Source: CAYFFV01 sp964342695
GTDB taxonomy: Bacteria; Acidobacteriota; Vicinamibacteria; Vicinamibacterales; UBA8438
Assembly (NCBI GenBank): GCA_964342695.1
Contig: CAYFFV010000018.1
Span: 1-45,767, forward strand
Reading direction: 5' to 3'
DNA: 45,767 nt
The notes under the pieces were generated by a model, which saw only the letters and a program-made list of their open reading frames with translations, had not been told where the DNA came from and did not search any database. Positions 24,149 to 33,494 of the stretch are shown piece after piece (within the stretch, counting starts at the first letter, position 1; every line of letters starts with the position of its first letter). A program made the translations under genes and the position numbers.

Positions 24149-25990
24149 TTAGTTAAGCTGATATTCAGGTGTACTCATAATGAGGTGAGTGACCATTCGA
24201 AGTGATTCTTCCATATAGCTTTGTGCGTAGGCGAGGTCAGAGGTTCCCAGTTCGGTATCAAGAAAGGTAATCAGTTTTGAACGGCTCTCGGATGGCAGAG
24301 GTACTCTAAGGAAGCGGTGGAGTAAATAATCAACAGCTTCTGTACTGTCTTGCACTCCCGCATTCAGGATCATTTGAGTCATGTCAATCCGAGCTGCCCC
24401 ACGAGGAGTCGGTATCAATTTTCGCATTGCTCGTTCATAACCACGGTACGATGAAACACGGGTGTTAAATTTTTCATCACGGTCAAGGGCCGACATGTCA
24501 AACATAGACATTTCACCGGGGTCATCGAGTGCCGTTGCTGACATAAAGTCATAACCGCGTCGCAAACGTTTGCCGACCTCTCCTGCTCCACCGTACGAAC
24601 CGAGATTGTTTGGGTCTCGAAAGTCTGTGATATTTGGAAACAGATAATCGAACGCTACATTTCCTCGTTCTTGAATGAGGGCGGGAGTCATCCACGATTT
24701 TCCCTGTGCCCATCCAGCAACTGAAGGAGGATTAAGCAAGTGTTGTCCTAGTGCGATAGTTGTTCTATTAAAGTCCGGTATTCCTGGTACATCGTCGGCG
24801 CCGAGATGTTTAAGCATCGTAATCACATGTTCCACAGGTCCTTTAATATGTGCACCATAAGTTGCATTACTGTAAAAATCTCTAGAGAGGAACATAGTTG
24901 CTAAAAGCGGGCGGAGTTCGTAATTATTCTCTCTAAAGATCTGACCGATCTTAGATGTCAGTTCACCTGAGAGGTCTTCTCGGACAAAGAAACGGTAGAT
25001 CTTAGAGCCGATATATTCTGCGGTTACGGGTTGCTCCATAATGATGTCGATAACGTCGATGCCATCAAAATTACCGGTTCGACCTAAGAAAGTCTTGTCG
25101 TCGGTATCGTGAAGGGCCGGGTGCACTACAAAGTCTAAATTTTCAAAGTTCCACCCTGTAAATGCACGAGCTGCTTCGCGCACATCTTGTTCACTGTAAT
25201 TTCCGACTCCCATTGTGAAGAGTTCCATTACCTCACGTGCGAAGTTTTCATTAGCGGCGCCTTTTACATTTACGCCTGCGTCTAGGTAATAGAGCATCGC
25301 TGGATCTTGAGCCACTGCGACAGTTAGATCGCGAAAGTTTCCTGTGGCATGTTTTTCAAAGGTGTCTATCTGGACCACCATTTTTCGATAGTCGCGGACT
25401 TTCCCTTCGGCTGTCGCAAAATGTCCATGCCAAAAGAGGGCCATCTTCTCTTCTAACGGGCGGTGGGTGTCGAGCATTCGTTCAGCCCACCAGTATCCGA
25501 CTCGACGCGTTTCAAGACGGGTGGCGCGTAACCAATAAAAGAAACGATCTGAGATTGGTTGCATGTAACGATTCACGCCTTCCGGTTTGGCTTTGATGCC
25601 CATCCCTTCTCCACGTTTTTCTGCCATTTCTGTGGCCGCAGGTCGACTGGGTGGAAAGTGCACTAATGTTTCATCCCACAGACCTGAATGTTCGAATGGC
25701 AACATATGTTCATTTGAGATGTTGTCGTAGTACACCAACGAACGTACTGCTTCTTCAGGGCTCATTCCCGCTAGCTTTTTTATGTCTTCCGGAGTTCCAC
25801 CAAAACCGGCACGTTCAAGGAGGTGCGCTGCCCGGTCATAATTCCAATCAGAGGCTGTGATTGGAGTCAGATCGCCCACCCAGCTTTCAGGGCCAGGTAA
25901 CCAATCAGGATTGTTCGCTAACACAGCTGGACCGCCTAGAATTAAACCAAGGATTAGAATTACTGCTAGATAAATTTCACGGCTCTTCAT
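24149..25990 (-). CDS. DUF1800 domain-containing protein
   Basis: 613 aa. The start at 25990 was chosen because GGAAGG is positioned upstream and the protein then begins with a clean signal peptide (MKSREIYLAVILILGLILGG). DUF1800 hallmarks: DRAAHLLERAGFGGTPEDI, MALFWHGHFATAEGKVRD, NENFAREVMELFTMGVGNYSEQDVREAARAFTGW (in pieces), IGSKIYRFFVRE, and NPPSVAGWAQGKSWM. An upstream in-frame extension (to 26158) has no signal peptide and is rejected. Secreted partner of the DUF1501 protein; function unknown. Confidence 0.92.
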   Translation of the reverse strand: MKSREIYLAVILILGLILGGPAVLANNPDWLPGPESWVGDLTPITASDWNYDRAAHLLERAGFGGTPEDIKKLAGMSPEEAVRSLVYYDNISNEHMLPFEHSGLWDETLVHFPPSRPAATEMAEKRGEGMGIKAKPEGVNRYMQPISDRFFYWLRATRLETRRVGYWWAERMLDTHRPLEEKMALFWHGHFATAEGKVRDYRKMVVQIDTFEKHATGNFRDLTVAVAQDPAMLYYLDAGVNVKGAANENFAREVMELFTMGVGNYSEQDVREAARAFTGWNFENLDFVVHPALHDTDDKTFLGRTGNFDGIDVIDIIMEQPVTAEYIGSKIYRFFVREDLSGELTSKIGQIFRENNYELRPLLATMFLSRDFYSNATYGAHIKGPVEHVITMLKHLGADDVPGIPDFNRTTIALGQHLLNPPSVAGWAQGKSWMTPALIQERGNVAFDYLFPNITDFRDPNNLGSYGGAGEVGKRLRRGYDFMSATALDDPGEMSMFDMSALDRDEKFNTRVSSYRGYERAMRKLIPTPRGAARIDMTQMILNAGVQDSTEAVDYLLHRFLRVPLPSESRSKLITFLDTELGTSDLAYAQSYMEESLRMVTHLIMSTPEYQLN

Positions 25991-26270
25991 GCACAAATCC
26001 TTCCAGAGGGGTACTTTTACAACCCCATTTATACACCGATGTGTGCGGATACTTCCAGACTCTTCTTGAAAGTAGTTTTCTCGCAGTTTCATTAGCGGAT
26101 CTGCCCACGGGTAACTATTTACCATAGAGGGAATATTTTTAGAGGCAAATATGTGCAAAATAGTGTAAAACGATGGTTACCCCTAACCTATACCAGGTAG
26201 GCTACGTGATATCAGCATCGTAAATTCACCGACAAATGGTAGACTGGCGTGGTCTTTTAAGGAGCGTTTC

Positions 26271-27224
26271 ATGAATTATCAATTTTTGTTCAAATTATTT
26301 ACTGTTACTTTTCTTTTTGTTTTTTCGATTTCGCCATTGATGGGACAAGAAATTCCAAGAACATCGTGGGGCGCTCCTGATCTTCAGGGTGCGTGGACCA
26401 ATGCAACGATGACTCCTTTGCAGCGGCCGACAGATTTGGCGGGCAAAGAGTTTCTGACGTCCGAAGAGTTAGCTGTACGCCAAGGCGAGGTTTCGGAACG
26501 TTCCAGTCTTGATAATCGACCCAGAACTGAAACTGGTGCATATAATGAATTTTGGATGGAGCGAGGTTCTCTTAATGAACGGACCTCGTTAGTTATCGAT
26601 CCCCCGAATGGACGTATTCCTGCATTAACACTTTCGGAGCAACAACGCCAAAGTGGGCGACAAAGTTCATATACCCGAACGAGCTTTGATTCGTGGGAGG
26701 ATTTCAACAAGCTGGATCGTTGTATTACACGAGGTATGCCAGGGGCCATGATGCCCGGTTTCTATAATCATAATTATCAAATTGTTCAATCAGAGGATTA
26801 TGTTGTCATTGTTGTTGAGATGATTCACGATGCACGAATCATTCCTCTGGATGGTCGCGATCACCTATCCCCATCGGTTCGTCAATGGTTGGGTGACTCG
26901 AGAGGACACTGGGAAGGTGATACGCTGGTTGTTGAAACAATAAATTTTACCGATAAAATCGAAGGACGCGGGGGGACAACTTTTGGTGGCTCAGAACATC
27001 TGCGAGTGGTTGAACGGTTCACGCGGCTTAACGCGGACACCATTGACTACGAAGTCACAGTTATTGATCCAACCGTCTGGACAGAGCCTTGGACGGCGTC
27101 TTTACCGATGAAAACTCTTGATACGGCAGTCTATGAATATGCCTGCCATGAGGGAAATTACGCGCTTCCCAATATTCTTTCAGGATCGCGCGTGGAAGAA
27201 CGGGAAGCCGCTGGGCAACAATAA
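26271..27224 (+). CDS. Secreted 'RGHWEGD/YACHEGNY' family protein, copy 4
   Basis: 317 aa with GGAG upstream of ATG. Signal peptide 1-25 (LFKLFTVTFLFVFSISPLMG). Landmarks: IPRTSWGAPDLQGAW (28-42), TPLQRP, YNEFWMERG (91-99), RTSLVIDPPNGRIP (104-117), RCITRGMPG (150-158; C151), HDARIIPLDG (186-195), GDSRGHWEGD (208-217), EYACHEGNYALPNIL (289-303; C292, H293, E294). Belongs to the 'RCITRGxP' subgroup with copy 8. First of three tandem copies and 280 bp from the divergent DUF1800 gene. Confidence 0.87.
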   Translation: MNYQFLFKLFTVTFLFVFSISPLMGQEIPRTSWGAPDLQGAWTNATMTPLQRPTDLAGKEFLTSEELAVRQGEVSERSSLDNRPRTETGAYNEFWMERGSLNERTSLVIDPPNGRIPALTLSEQQRQSGRQSSYTRTSFDSWEDFNKLDRCITRGMPGAMMPGFYNHNYQIVQSEDYVVIVVEMIHDARIIPLDGRDHLSPSVRQWLGDSRGHWEGDTLVVETINFTDKIEGRGGTTFGGSEHLRVVERFTRLNADTIDYEVTVIDPTVWTEPWTASLPMKTLDTAVYEYACHEGNYALPNILSGSRVEEREAAGQQ

Positions 27225-27235
27225 AAATAGATCTG

Positions 27236-27256
27236 AGACCCACACGGGGGTCTTTC
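27236..27256 (+). terminator. Weak hairpin between tandem paralogs (possible attenuator)
   Basis: AGACCC (27236-27241) pairs with GGGTCT (27248-27253) around a 6-nt loop, followed by only a short T stretch (TTTC). It is 12 bp after the copy-4 stop, so it may reduce read-through into copy 5. Weak on its own. Confidence 0.3.
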
Positions 27257-27362
27257 AAGATTATGTTTCTGACTTAGATGTTTTTCGTAAATGTAAGATG
27301 AGTGCACAGGGCAAACTGACTAACTTTAAAAACTGGCCCGTTTAGCAGACGGGGAGGGATAA

Positions 27363-28373
27363 ATGAGTATTAAATATCTATCACGAATGATTCCAGCGGT
27401 TGTGGTTGGAATCATGATTACTTTGTCCGCAGTGTCAATGCAAGCGCAGTCAAATTGGGAGCCTCCACGAACTACGTGGGGAGCACCGGACTTACAGGGT
27501 GTCTGGGATTTTCGTACTTTGACGCCATTTGAAAGACCTGTAGAGCTTGGTGACAAAGCGGTGTTAACTGACGAAGAAGTTGCTGAATATGAAGCATCAC
27601 GACTCGCGACGTTTGCTGCTCGGGATGATCAAGAGCCTGCGGATGTTGTTGGTAACTACAATCAGTTTTGGTTTGATCCTGGGGAGACTGCGAATACTAA
27701 TCGCACTTCACTCGTTATCGATCCTCCTAATGGGCGAGTACCGGAATTGACGATTGCCGCTGCACGCGAACGAGCTGAGTACGATCGCATTCGAAATGGT
27801 CTGCTGATGCATGATCTGACGCCAGGTGGTTGGGTTGAAGATATGGGAAGTGATGCGTTGCAGGTTCGTTGCATTGTTGGTTTCAACTCTGGACCGCCCA
27901 TGACACCTGGAGGGTATAACCAGAACGTGCAGTTGTTTCAAACAGAGACGCATGTTGTGTTACTTAACGAAATGGTGCATCACTCACGTGTAGTTCCTTT
28001 GGATGGCAGTAGCCACCTTGATGCGAGTATCCGCCAGTGGAAGGGAGATTCGCGTGGTCACTGGGATGGAGACACCTTAGTAGTTGAGACCACGAACTTT
28101 CTCCGTGAAACAGGTTTTAGACGTGGACTGAGTGACGAAAATTTGAAATTGACCGAACGCTTTACTCGCGTATCCCCAACAACTCTAATGTACGAAGCAA
28201 CAATCGATGATCCGACGGTATGGTCTCAGCCATGGACCTATCAAATTCCCATGCAGAGCAACGATCAGCCACTCTATGAATATGCGTGCCACGAAGGTAA
28301 TTATGGCCTCTACAATATGTTGGCCGGTGCTCGGGAAGCAGAGAGGGCTGCAGAAGAGGCGGCCTCTCATTAA
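27363..28373 (+). CDS. Secreted 'RGHWEGD/YACHEGNY' family protein, copy 5
   Basis: 336 aa with GGGGAGGG ahead of ATG. Signal peptide ~1-29 (VVVGIMITLSAVSMQAQ). Landmarks: PPRTTWGAPDLQGVWDFRTLTPFERP (in two parts), NYNQFWFDPG, RTSLVIDPPNGRVP, VRCIVGFNSGPPMTPGGY, QLFQTETHVVLLNEM, HSRVVPLDG, GDSRGHWDGDTLVVET, ERFTR, EYACHEGNYGLYNML. An Ala/Glu-rich tail ends the protein. Closest by eye to copy 6, which follows 22 bp later, suggesting a local duplication. Confidence 0.87.
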   Translation: MSIKYLSRMIPAVVVGIMITLSAVSMQAQSNWEPPRTTWGAPDLQGVWDFRTLTPFERPVELGDKAVLTDEEVAEYEASRLATFAARDDQEPADVVGNYNQFWFDPGETANTNRTSLVIDPPNGRVPELTIAAARERAEYDRIRNGLLMHDLTPGGWVEDMGSDALQVRCIVGFNSGPPMTPGGYNQNVQLFQTETHVVLLNEMVHHSRVVPLDGSSHLDASIRQWKGDSRGHWDGDTLVVETTNFLRETGFRRGLSDENLKLTERFTRVSPTTLMYEATIDDPTVWSQPWTYQIPMQSNDQPLYEYACHEGNYGLYNMLAGAREAERAAEEAASH

Positions 28374-28395
28374 GTAAAGCTTCGGGGGAAACAGC

Positions 28396-29445
28396 ATGAG
28401 AAAATGGGTTTCCAAAACGGCGATAGTTCGCGTATTCGTTGTGGTGTTTGTGCTCAGCTTTTCGATGAGTAGTTTCGCGCAAACTTCGATTGAAGGCTGG
28501 AGCGTTCCAAGAACCGCATGGGGTAATCCTGATCTGCAGGGAGTTTGGGATTTCCGCACGATTACCCCGATGGAACGTCCTGCCGGATTCGATAACCAAG
28601 TCTTAACAGATCAGGAAGTTGCCGAGTTTGAAGCGGCTAGTGAGGCTCAACGTGCGGCACTTGATGTTGAAACACCCTTTGACACTGTCGGCAATTACAA
28701 TCAATTTTGGTTTGATCCAGGTAATGCTGTTGTTGATACGAAGCGAACATCCCTAGTAGTCGATCCACCTGATGGGAGAATCCCACGACTAACAGAAGAA
28801 GCTGAGCAAAGACGAGCTGCTGGTACGGAGGCTGGTCGTGGACAGAGGAGGCATACGCCGACGGCAGGAGGTTTCGTTGAGGATTTAGGACCAGGTGGTG
28901 TTCAAGTGCGTTGTATTCTTGGTTTTAATTCTGGGCCTCCCATGACTCCTGGTGGATACAATCAGAACATGCAAATCTTCCAGACCGAGGATCATGTCGT
29001 TATTTTGAACGAGATGATTCATGATGCGCGTATTGTTCCAATGGATGGCCGACCGCATCTTTCGAAAAGTTTGCGCCAATGGACAGGCAATTCCCGTGGC
29101 CACTGGGATGGGGATACATTGGTTGTCGAAACCACAAACTTTCTCCGTGAGACAGCTTTTCAAGGTGGGTTAACGGGGCAGCAATTGAAACTCGTTGAAC
29201 GATTTACGGCTGTATCACCAAAGGTGTTGCTTTACGAAGTCACGGTTGAGGATTCTACCGTTTGGACCTCTCCTTGGACCTATCAAATACCGATGCAACG
29301 TAATGATTATCCTCTGTATGAATATGCTTGTCATGAAGGTAATTACGGTCTGTACAATATTCTTGCAGGTGCACAGGCAAATCCCGATTCTAATCTCTTG
29401 ACTCCTGAGGAGGCTGCCGAAGAGGCGGCTCGCCGGTCTCGTTAG
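28396..29445 (+). CDS. Secreted 'RGHWEGD/YACHEGNY' family protein, copy 6
   Basis: 349 aa, GGGGGAAA before ATG. Signal peptide ~1-29 (VVVFVLSFSMSSFAQ). Landmarks: VPRTAWGNPDLQGVWDFRTITPMERP (in two parts), NYNQFWFDPG, RTSLVVDPPDGRIP, VRCILGFNSGPPMTPGGY, QIFQTEDHVVILNEM, HDARIVPMDG, GNSRGHWDGDTL, EYACHEGNYGLYNIL, with a Glu/Ala/Arg-rich tail. The next gene, a quinoprotein, begins one base after its stop codon, so the two are translationally linked. Confidence 0.87.
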   Translation: MRKWVSKTAIVRVFVVVFVLSFSMSSFAQTSIEGWSVPRTAWGNPDLQGVWDFRTITPMERPAGFDNQVLTDQEVAEFEAASEAQRAALDVETPFDTVGNYNQFWFDPGNAVVDTKRTSLVVDPPDGRIPRLTEEAEQRRAAGTEAGRGQRRHTPTAGGFVEDLGPGGVQVRCILGFNSGPPMTPGGYNQNMQIFQTEDHVVILNEMIHDARIVPMDGRPHLSKSLRQWTGNSRGHWDGDTLVVETTNFLRETAFQGGLTGQQLKLVERFTAVSPKVLLYEVTVEDSTVWTSPWTYQIPMQRNDYPLYEYACHEGNYGLYNILAGAQANPDSNLLTPEEAAEEAARRSR

Positions 29446-29446
29446 T

Positions 29447-31327
29447 GTGCGTATTCTGCCAGACATTTTTTTGTTGATTCAAAAATCTATCTTTCTCGTT
29501 GTTCTTGTCGTGTTGATGTTAACGGGATGCAATGAAGCCCAGTCACCAGTCGTTTCAATTCCTAAAGAGAACGACTGGTTGATGTACCGCGGAGATTTTT
29601 TAGGGACTGGTTACTCTCCTTTAGAGCAGGTTAATACGAAGAACGTTTCGCAATTAAACCGAAGCTGGACATATTCTATTCAGCGCATTCAACCAGATGT
29701 GAATGATTCTGGTCCTCGTTCCCAGGTTACTCCGATTGTTATTGATGGAGTCATGTATTTACCAGCGGCTGATCGTGTCGTTGCCCTTGATGCAACTACA
29801 GGTCAAGAGCTTTGGCGTCACGTGGTTGATAAGGGCGTGCCGTCGCGGCGAGGTGTTGCGTACATGCCCGGGGAAAATGTGTTGGCCGCGCGAATTATTT
29901 TTTCGACAGGGTCACACCTTGTTTCTATAAAGGCTGTTGATGGCACGTTAATCAAAGACTTTGGCCAGGGAGGATTTGTTGATCTTGGTATTCCGTACAA
30001 TTCTGTTCCTTTAATCTTTGAAAATATCATTGTTGTAGGTGCCAATACGCCGCGTGGTCAAGTCGGTGGTATTGGAAATGCGCGTGCTTATGACGCGAAC
30101 ACTGGAAAAAAGCTGTGGGAGTTCAGTTCTGTCGCTCAGCCAGGGACTGTGGGCCACGATACTTGGCACGGAGAAAGTTGGAAGGAACGACTTGGTGCTA
30201 ATGCGTGGCCATTTTACTTTACGGTTGACCCTCAGAGCGGGGTATTGTACCTACCATTGGCATCGCCGATTCCTGGTTGGTATGGAGGCGACAGAGAAGG
30301 AGCTAATCTTTTTGGAAATTCCGTCGTGGCGGTTGACATATATTCCGGGGAATATCGATGGCACTTTCAAACAATTCGACATGACATTTGGGATCATGAT
30401 CCGCCAGCCCCACCAGTATTGTTCAACGTTAATAGGGACGGGCAGCTAATTCCTGCCTTGGCGGTTTCGACTAAATCTGGTTATTTGTACATTTTGAATC
30501 GCGAAACGGGAGAACCTATTTTTGGTGTCGAAGAACGAGAGGTTCCAACTAGTGATGTGCCAGGGGAAATCACGTATCCGACCCAACCGTTTCCCATTAA
30601 ACCTTCTGCGATGGGGAGGGTGACTTATGAAGCGGAAGATCTTGTCACGGCTGACGATACATCACCCGAACATGCGACGGCGTGTCAAGCACTTGTTGAT
30701 TCACTGGGTGAAATTTATAATGCCGGACCCTTCACACCATGGGTTTATCGTGAGAGTGGCGCTAAACTTCGCACCACATTAAATTTTCCAGGTGTCGTAG
30801 GTGGTCCAAATTGGGGTGGGGTGGCGTACGACGTAAATAAAGATTTACTGGTTCTGGTCACTCAAAACATCGGTCAATTGGCTTGGATGGAGGATGCCGA
30901 TGGTGATGCGCCGGTACCTTATGAAAAAGTTACGCCAAATCCAACAAGCTTCGATGTTGACGTTGATGGAGAACGTATGCCTTGTCAGAAGCCACCTTGG
31001 GGAGAGTTGATCGCGGTAAAAGGTGCTACAGGCGACATTGCTTGGCGGCAACCACTTGGCATCACCAAAGCACTGCCTGCTGGAAAACAACAAACTGGGC
31101 GACCCGCACGTGCGGCGACTATTATGACTGGTGGGGGACTTTTGTTTGTGGCGGCGAGTGACGATAATCGCTTTAGGGCCTTTGAGACTGCGACGGGTCA
31201 TGAGCTGTGGGCGATTGATCTCGCCAAACATGGCAACGCTAATCCACTCACCTATCTTGGACAGGACGGAAGACAGTATGTGACCATCGTCGCTACTGAT
31301 GAAGTTATGACATTTAGTCTCCCGTAA
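29447..31327 (+). CDS. PQQ-type quinoprotein dehydrogenase, lipoprotein
   Basis: 626 aa, GTG start one base after the copy-6 stop. Residues ~1-28 are a lipoprotein signal (LVVLMLTGC, C28). The mature protein has the PQQ propeller repeats: WLMYRGDFLGTGYSPLEQVN, RVVALDATTGQELWRH, DANTGKKLWEF, HFQTIRHDIWDHDPPAPPVL, SGYLYILNRETGEPIFGVEER, NWGGVAYDVNKDLLVL, IAWRQPLG. This matches quinoprotein glucose/alcohol dehydrogenases without a heme domain. The donor is unknown. Its linkage to three family-protein genes is the clearest sign that the family acts beside a periplasmic oxidation step. No Shine-Dalgarno is visible, consistent with coupling. Confidence 0.92.
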   Translation: MRILPDIFLLIQKSIFLVVLVVLMLTGCNEAQSPVVSIPKENDWLMYRGDFLGTGYSPLEQVNTKNVSQLNRSWTYSIQRIQPDVNDSGPRSQVTPIVIDGVMYLPAADRVVALDATTGQELWRHVVDKGVPSRRGVAYMPGENVLAARIIFSTGSHLVSIKAVDGTLIKDFGQGGFVDLGIPYNSVPLIFENIIVVGANTPRGQVGGIGNARAYDANTGKKLWEFSSVAQPGTVGHDTWHGESWKERLGANAWPFYFTVDPQSGVLYLPLASPIPGWYGGDREGANLFGNSVVAVDIYSGEYRWHFQTIRHDIWDHDPPAPPVLFNVNRDGQLIPALAVSTKSGYLYILNRETGEPIFGVEEREVPTSDVPGEITYPTQPFPIKPSAMGRVTYEAEDLVTADDTSPEHATACQALVDSLGEIYNAGPFTPWVYRESGAKLRTTLNFPGVVGGPNWGGVAYDVNKDLLVLVTQNIGQLAWMEDADGDAPVPYEKVTPNPTSFDVDVDGERMPCQKPPWGELIAVKGATGDIAWRQPLGITKALPAGKQQTGRPARAATIMTGGGLLFVAASDDNRFRAFETATGHELWAIDLAKHGNANPLTYLGQDGRQYVTIVATDEVMTFSLP

Positions 31328-31387
31328 GAGTTTTCTGTTAACGGGTTGTCTTATCCACCTGATCGGTTGCTAATTTTATTGTTGGGT

Positions 31388-32212
31388 TTACTTTCCGTTC
31401 GATTTTGATTCTGCAACGATATACGTAAGCCAACCCGCACAGTTCGCTACTTTTGTTTTTGGTCGATAGTCGCTGGTATCATCGTCGTCATCCATATCCC
31501 AAAAAATTTCGATGTTATCAAAGCCAGCGGTATGGAGTGCATCACGAACTTCAACAGGGGAATAGACACGCCAGTCGTACGTAAATGCACGTTTCCATGT
31601 TTTTCCATTCTTAAACTCAAAGTGAATATGGCAGAGTGCCTGATTGGTAATAGGATTAAAGGCCGCTTGATCCCAGATAAAACCAAAAGTGCCTTTTGGA
31701 GTGTTTACGGTTCGACGCTCACGTAAAACCTGCTGGCTTTCCCATCCACCGTAGCCGTCGAGCATAAAGATGCCCCCTGGTGCCAAACTTCGTCGTACAC
31801 AGCGAAAGTAACTGATGAGGTCAGAAATAGGATAAATCAAATAATATGAAAAATTAAAAGCTTGAATTACATCAGCCTTTGGATTGGTGATACTTCTAAC
31901 GTCTCGACAACGTAAGTCCACGCGTTTGCGTGCGTCACCTAGATTCTTAAGATTGTTTGCGTGTGCCCAAGCCAATGTTGGAGCGTCTAAGTCAAGTCCG
32001 ATGGCTCTGAAATCTTTGTTTTCTTCGGTCCACCTGCATGAGATCGCTGCAGTTCCACAAAAATCTTCTCTCAGAATTTGTGGTAGCTTGCCGCGTCTTT
32101 TTCGATATTGTTTAAGAGCGAAATCTACTTCAAACGAAGGTTCTTGGACAGCTAATTGATATAACACATGTTTATCGGCGTGTTTACGGGAGAGACTAAA
32201 TTTTTTTGCCAT
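31388..32212 (-). CDS. Class I SAM-dependent methyltransferase
   Basis: 274 aa. Motif I-like region LREDFCGTAAISCRWTEE (~45-62), then IGLDLDAPTLAWA, DVIQAFNFSYYLI and LAPGGIFMLDGYGG fit a class I Rossmann methyltransferase. The C-terminal part includes RAFTYDWRVYSPVEVRDALHTAGF and an acidic DMDDDDDTSDY patch. No signal peptide; cytoplasmic. Substrate unknown. It stands alone on the minus strand, convergent with the quinoprotein gene. Confidence 0.88.
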   Translation of the reverse strand: MAKKFSLSRKHADKHVLYQLAVQEPSFEVDFALKQYRKRRGKLPQILREDFCGTAAISCRWTEENKDFRAIGLDLDAPTLAWAHANNLKNLGDARKRVDLRCRDVRSITNPKADVIQAFNFSYYLIYPISDLISYFRCVRRSLAPGGIFMLDGYGGWESQQVLRERRTVNTPKGTFGFIWDQAAFNPITNQALCHIHFEFKNGKTWKRAFTYDWRVYSPVEVRDALHTAGFDNIEIFWDMDDDDDTSDYRPKTKVANCAGWLTYIVAESKSNGK

Positions 32213-32498
32213 AGCTTCTAGTCTTTGGCCGCACCTGTCTACTTTTCAGCGGCGTACGTTTAAAGAGAATGATGATCATACAATGCATAGGCAAATATTG
32301 ACTTTTCCTCTCTGTTCTGACTTTTGCCCAAGAGACCAGGTGGTTTTATGTCGGGCCAATCGTTATGTTTGTGAAAGGCAATAGCGCATTTAATTAATGC
32401 ACAGAAAATAACGGCGGACGTGTTATTGTTCACTGCACTTTAGGAGACAGAGCGATCAAATGTTTTAAATGAGTGTTTTGTAAACGGAGAACGTAGGC

Positions 32499-33458
32499 AT
32501 GAAATCAGTATCTTTGTTCCTTTTTGTTGTTGCGATCACAACGTTGTGGGGTGGATGTAGTTCTGATTCTCAGGAAGTTGGCGCACAGGCCAACCTGAGC
32601 GAGGTTACAAAGGATCAATTTGATCAGTGGATGGAAGACCTTTCCAATTGGGGGCGATGGGGTGAGGATGATGAGCGCGGTGTTCTTAATCTCATTACTG
32701 ACGAAAAACGTCGGGAAGCAGGTGCCCTAGTTCGAACAGGAGAAACTGTTTCTCTTGCAAATCCGATCAGTCGTGAAAATGTTCCGGAATCTCGTCCTGT
32801 GAACGTAAATGGTGAACTGGCGAACCGATTTCTTATCGAAGGTGACTATTTGTACGAGCGACAGGAGATTTCGTACCATGGTATTGCCCTGACCCACTTT
32901 GATGCACTTTGTCATGTCTCGTATGAGGGGAAGTTATATAACGGTTTTGATTTTTCTGAAGTTGTAACCGAGGATGGAGGATGCTCAAAACTATCAGTTA
33001 CCGCTGCTGAAGAGGGAATCGTGACTCGTGGTATTTTGCTCGATATTCCAGAAACCCGTGTCCGTCTTTCAGATATTGAGGCGTTTGAGGCTCGCACCGG
33101 TATTACTATTTCGTCTGGTGATGCATTACTGTTGAGGACGAAGCGCCCTGGTGCGGAGCCTGGGGAATTTGGTTCAGCAGGTTACGAGCCTTCATTGATA
33201 CCATTTTTTAAAGAGCGTGATATTGCGCTTTTGGGGGCTGATATTCCTCAAGAAGGAGGGAATATTCCTGGTGTGTTTATTCCGATTCATACTTTTACAA
33301 TCGTAGCTCTAGGTATGAACTTGCTGGATAATCTCGCTCTTGACCAGTTGGCTGAGACAGCGGAGCGGCTCAATCGTTGGGAATTTATGTTGATTGTTGA
33401 ACCCCTGCGGGTAGAACGAGGTGCTGGTTCAGCTGTGAATCCCATAGCAGTATTTTAG
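32499..33458 (+). CDS. Cyclase-family (kynurenine formamidase-like) lipoprotein
   Basis: 319 aa. Lipoprotein signal ending LWGGC (C20). The segment NWGRWGEDDERGVLNLIT and the later GIALTHFDALCH metal-binding region (the family's HxGTHxDxPxH site, here diverged but keeping H..D...H), plus LLGADIPQEGG, place it in the cyclase / metal-dependent hydrolase family (PF04199 type). Exported cyclases of this kind act on cyclic amide or lactone substrates by family knowledge; the substrate here is unknown. A GGAGAACG site precedes ATG. It leads a same-strand group with copy 7. Confidence 0.88.
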   Translation: MKSVSLFLFVVAITTLWGGCSSDSQEVGAQANLSEVTKDQFDQWMEDLSNWGRWGEDDERGVLNLITDEKRREAGALVRTGETVSLANPISRENVPESRPVNVNGELANRFLIEGDYLYERQEISYHGIALTHFDALCHVSYEGKLYNGFDFSEVVTEDGGCSKLSVTAAEEGIVTRGILLDIPETRVRLSDIEAFEARTGITISSGDALLLRTKRPGAEPGEFGSAGYEPSLIPFFKERDIALLGADIPQEGGNIPGVFIPIHTFTIVALGMNLLDNLALDQLAETAERLNRWEFMLIVEPLRVERGAGSAVNPIAVF

Positions 33459-33494
33459 TTTTCTTATAATTTTATGGTTTTCTAGGAGGTGAGT

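Noticed and set aside
25991..26158. 56-residue extension of the DUF1800 protein
   Set aside because: It places the signal peptide internally; the ATG at 25990 has a ribosome site and starts the signal peptide.
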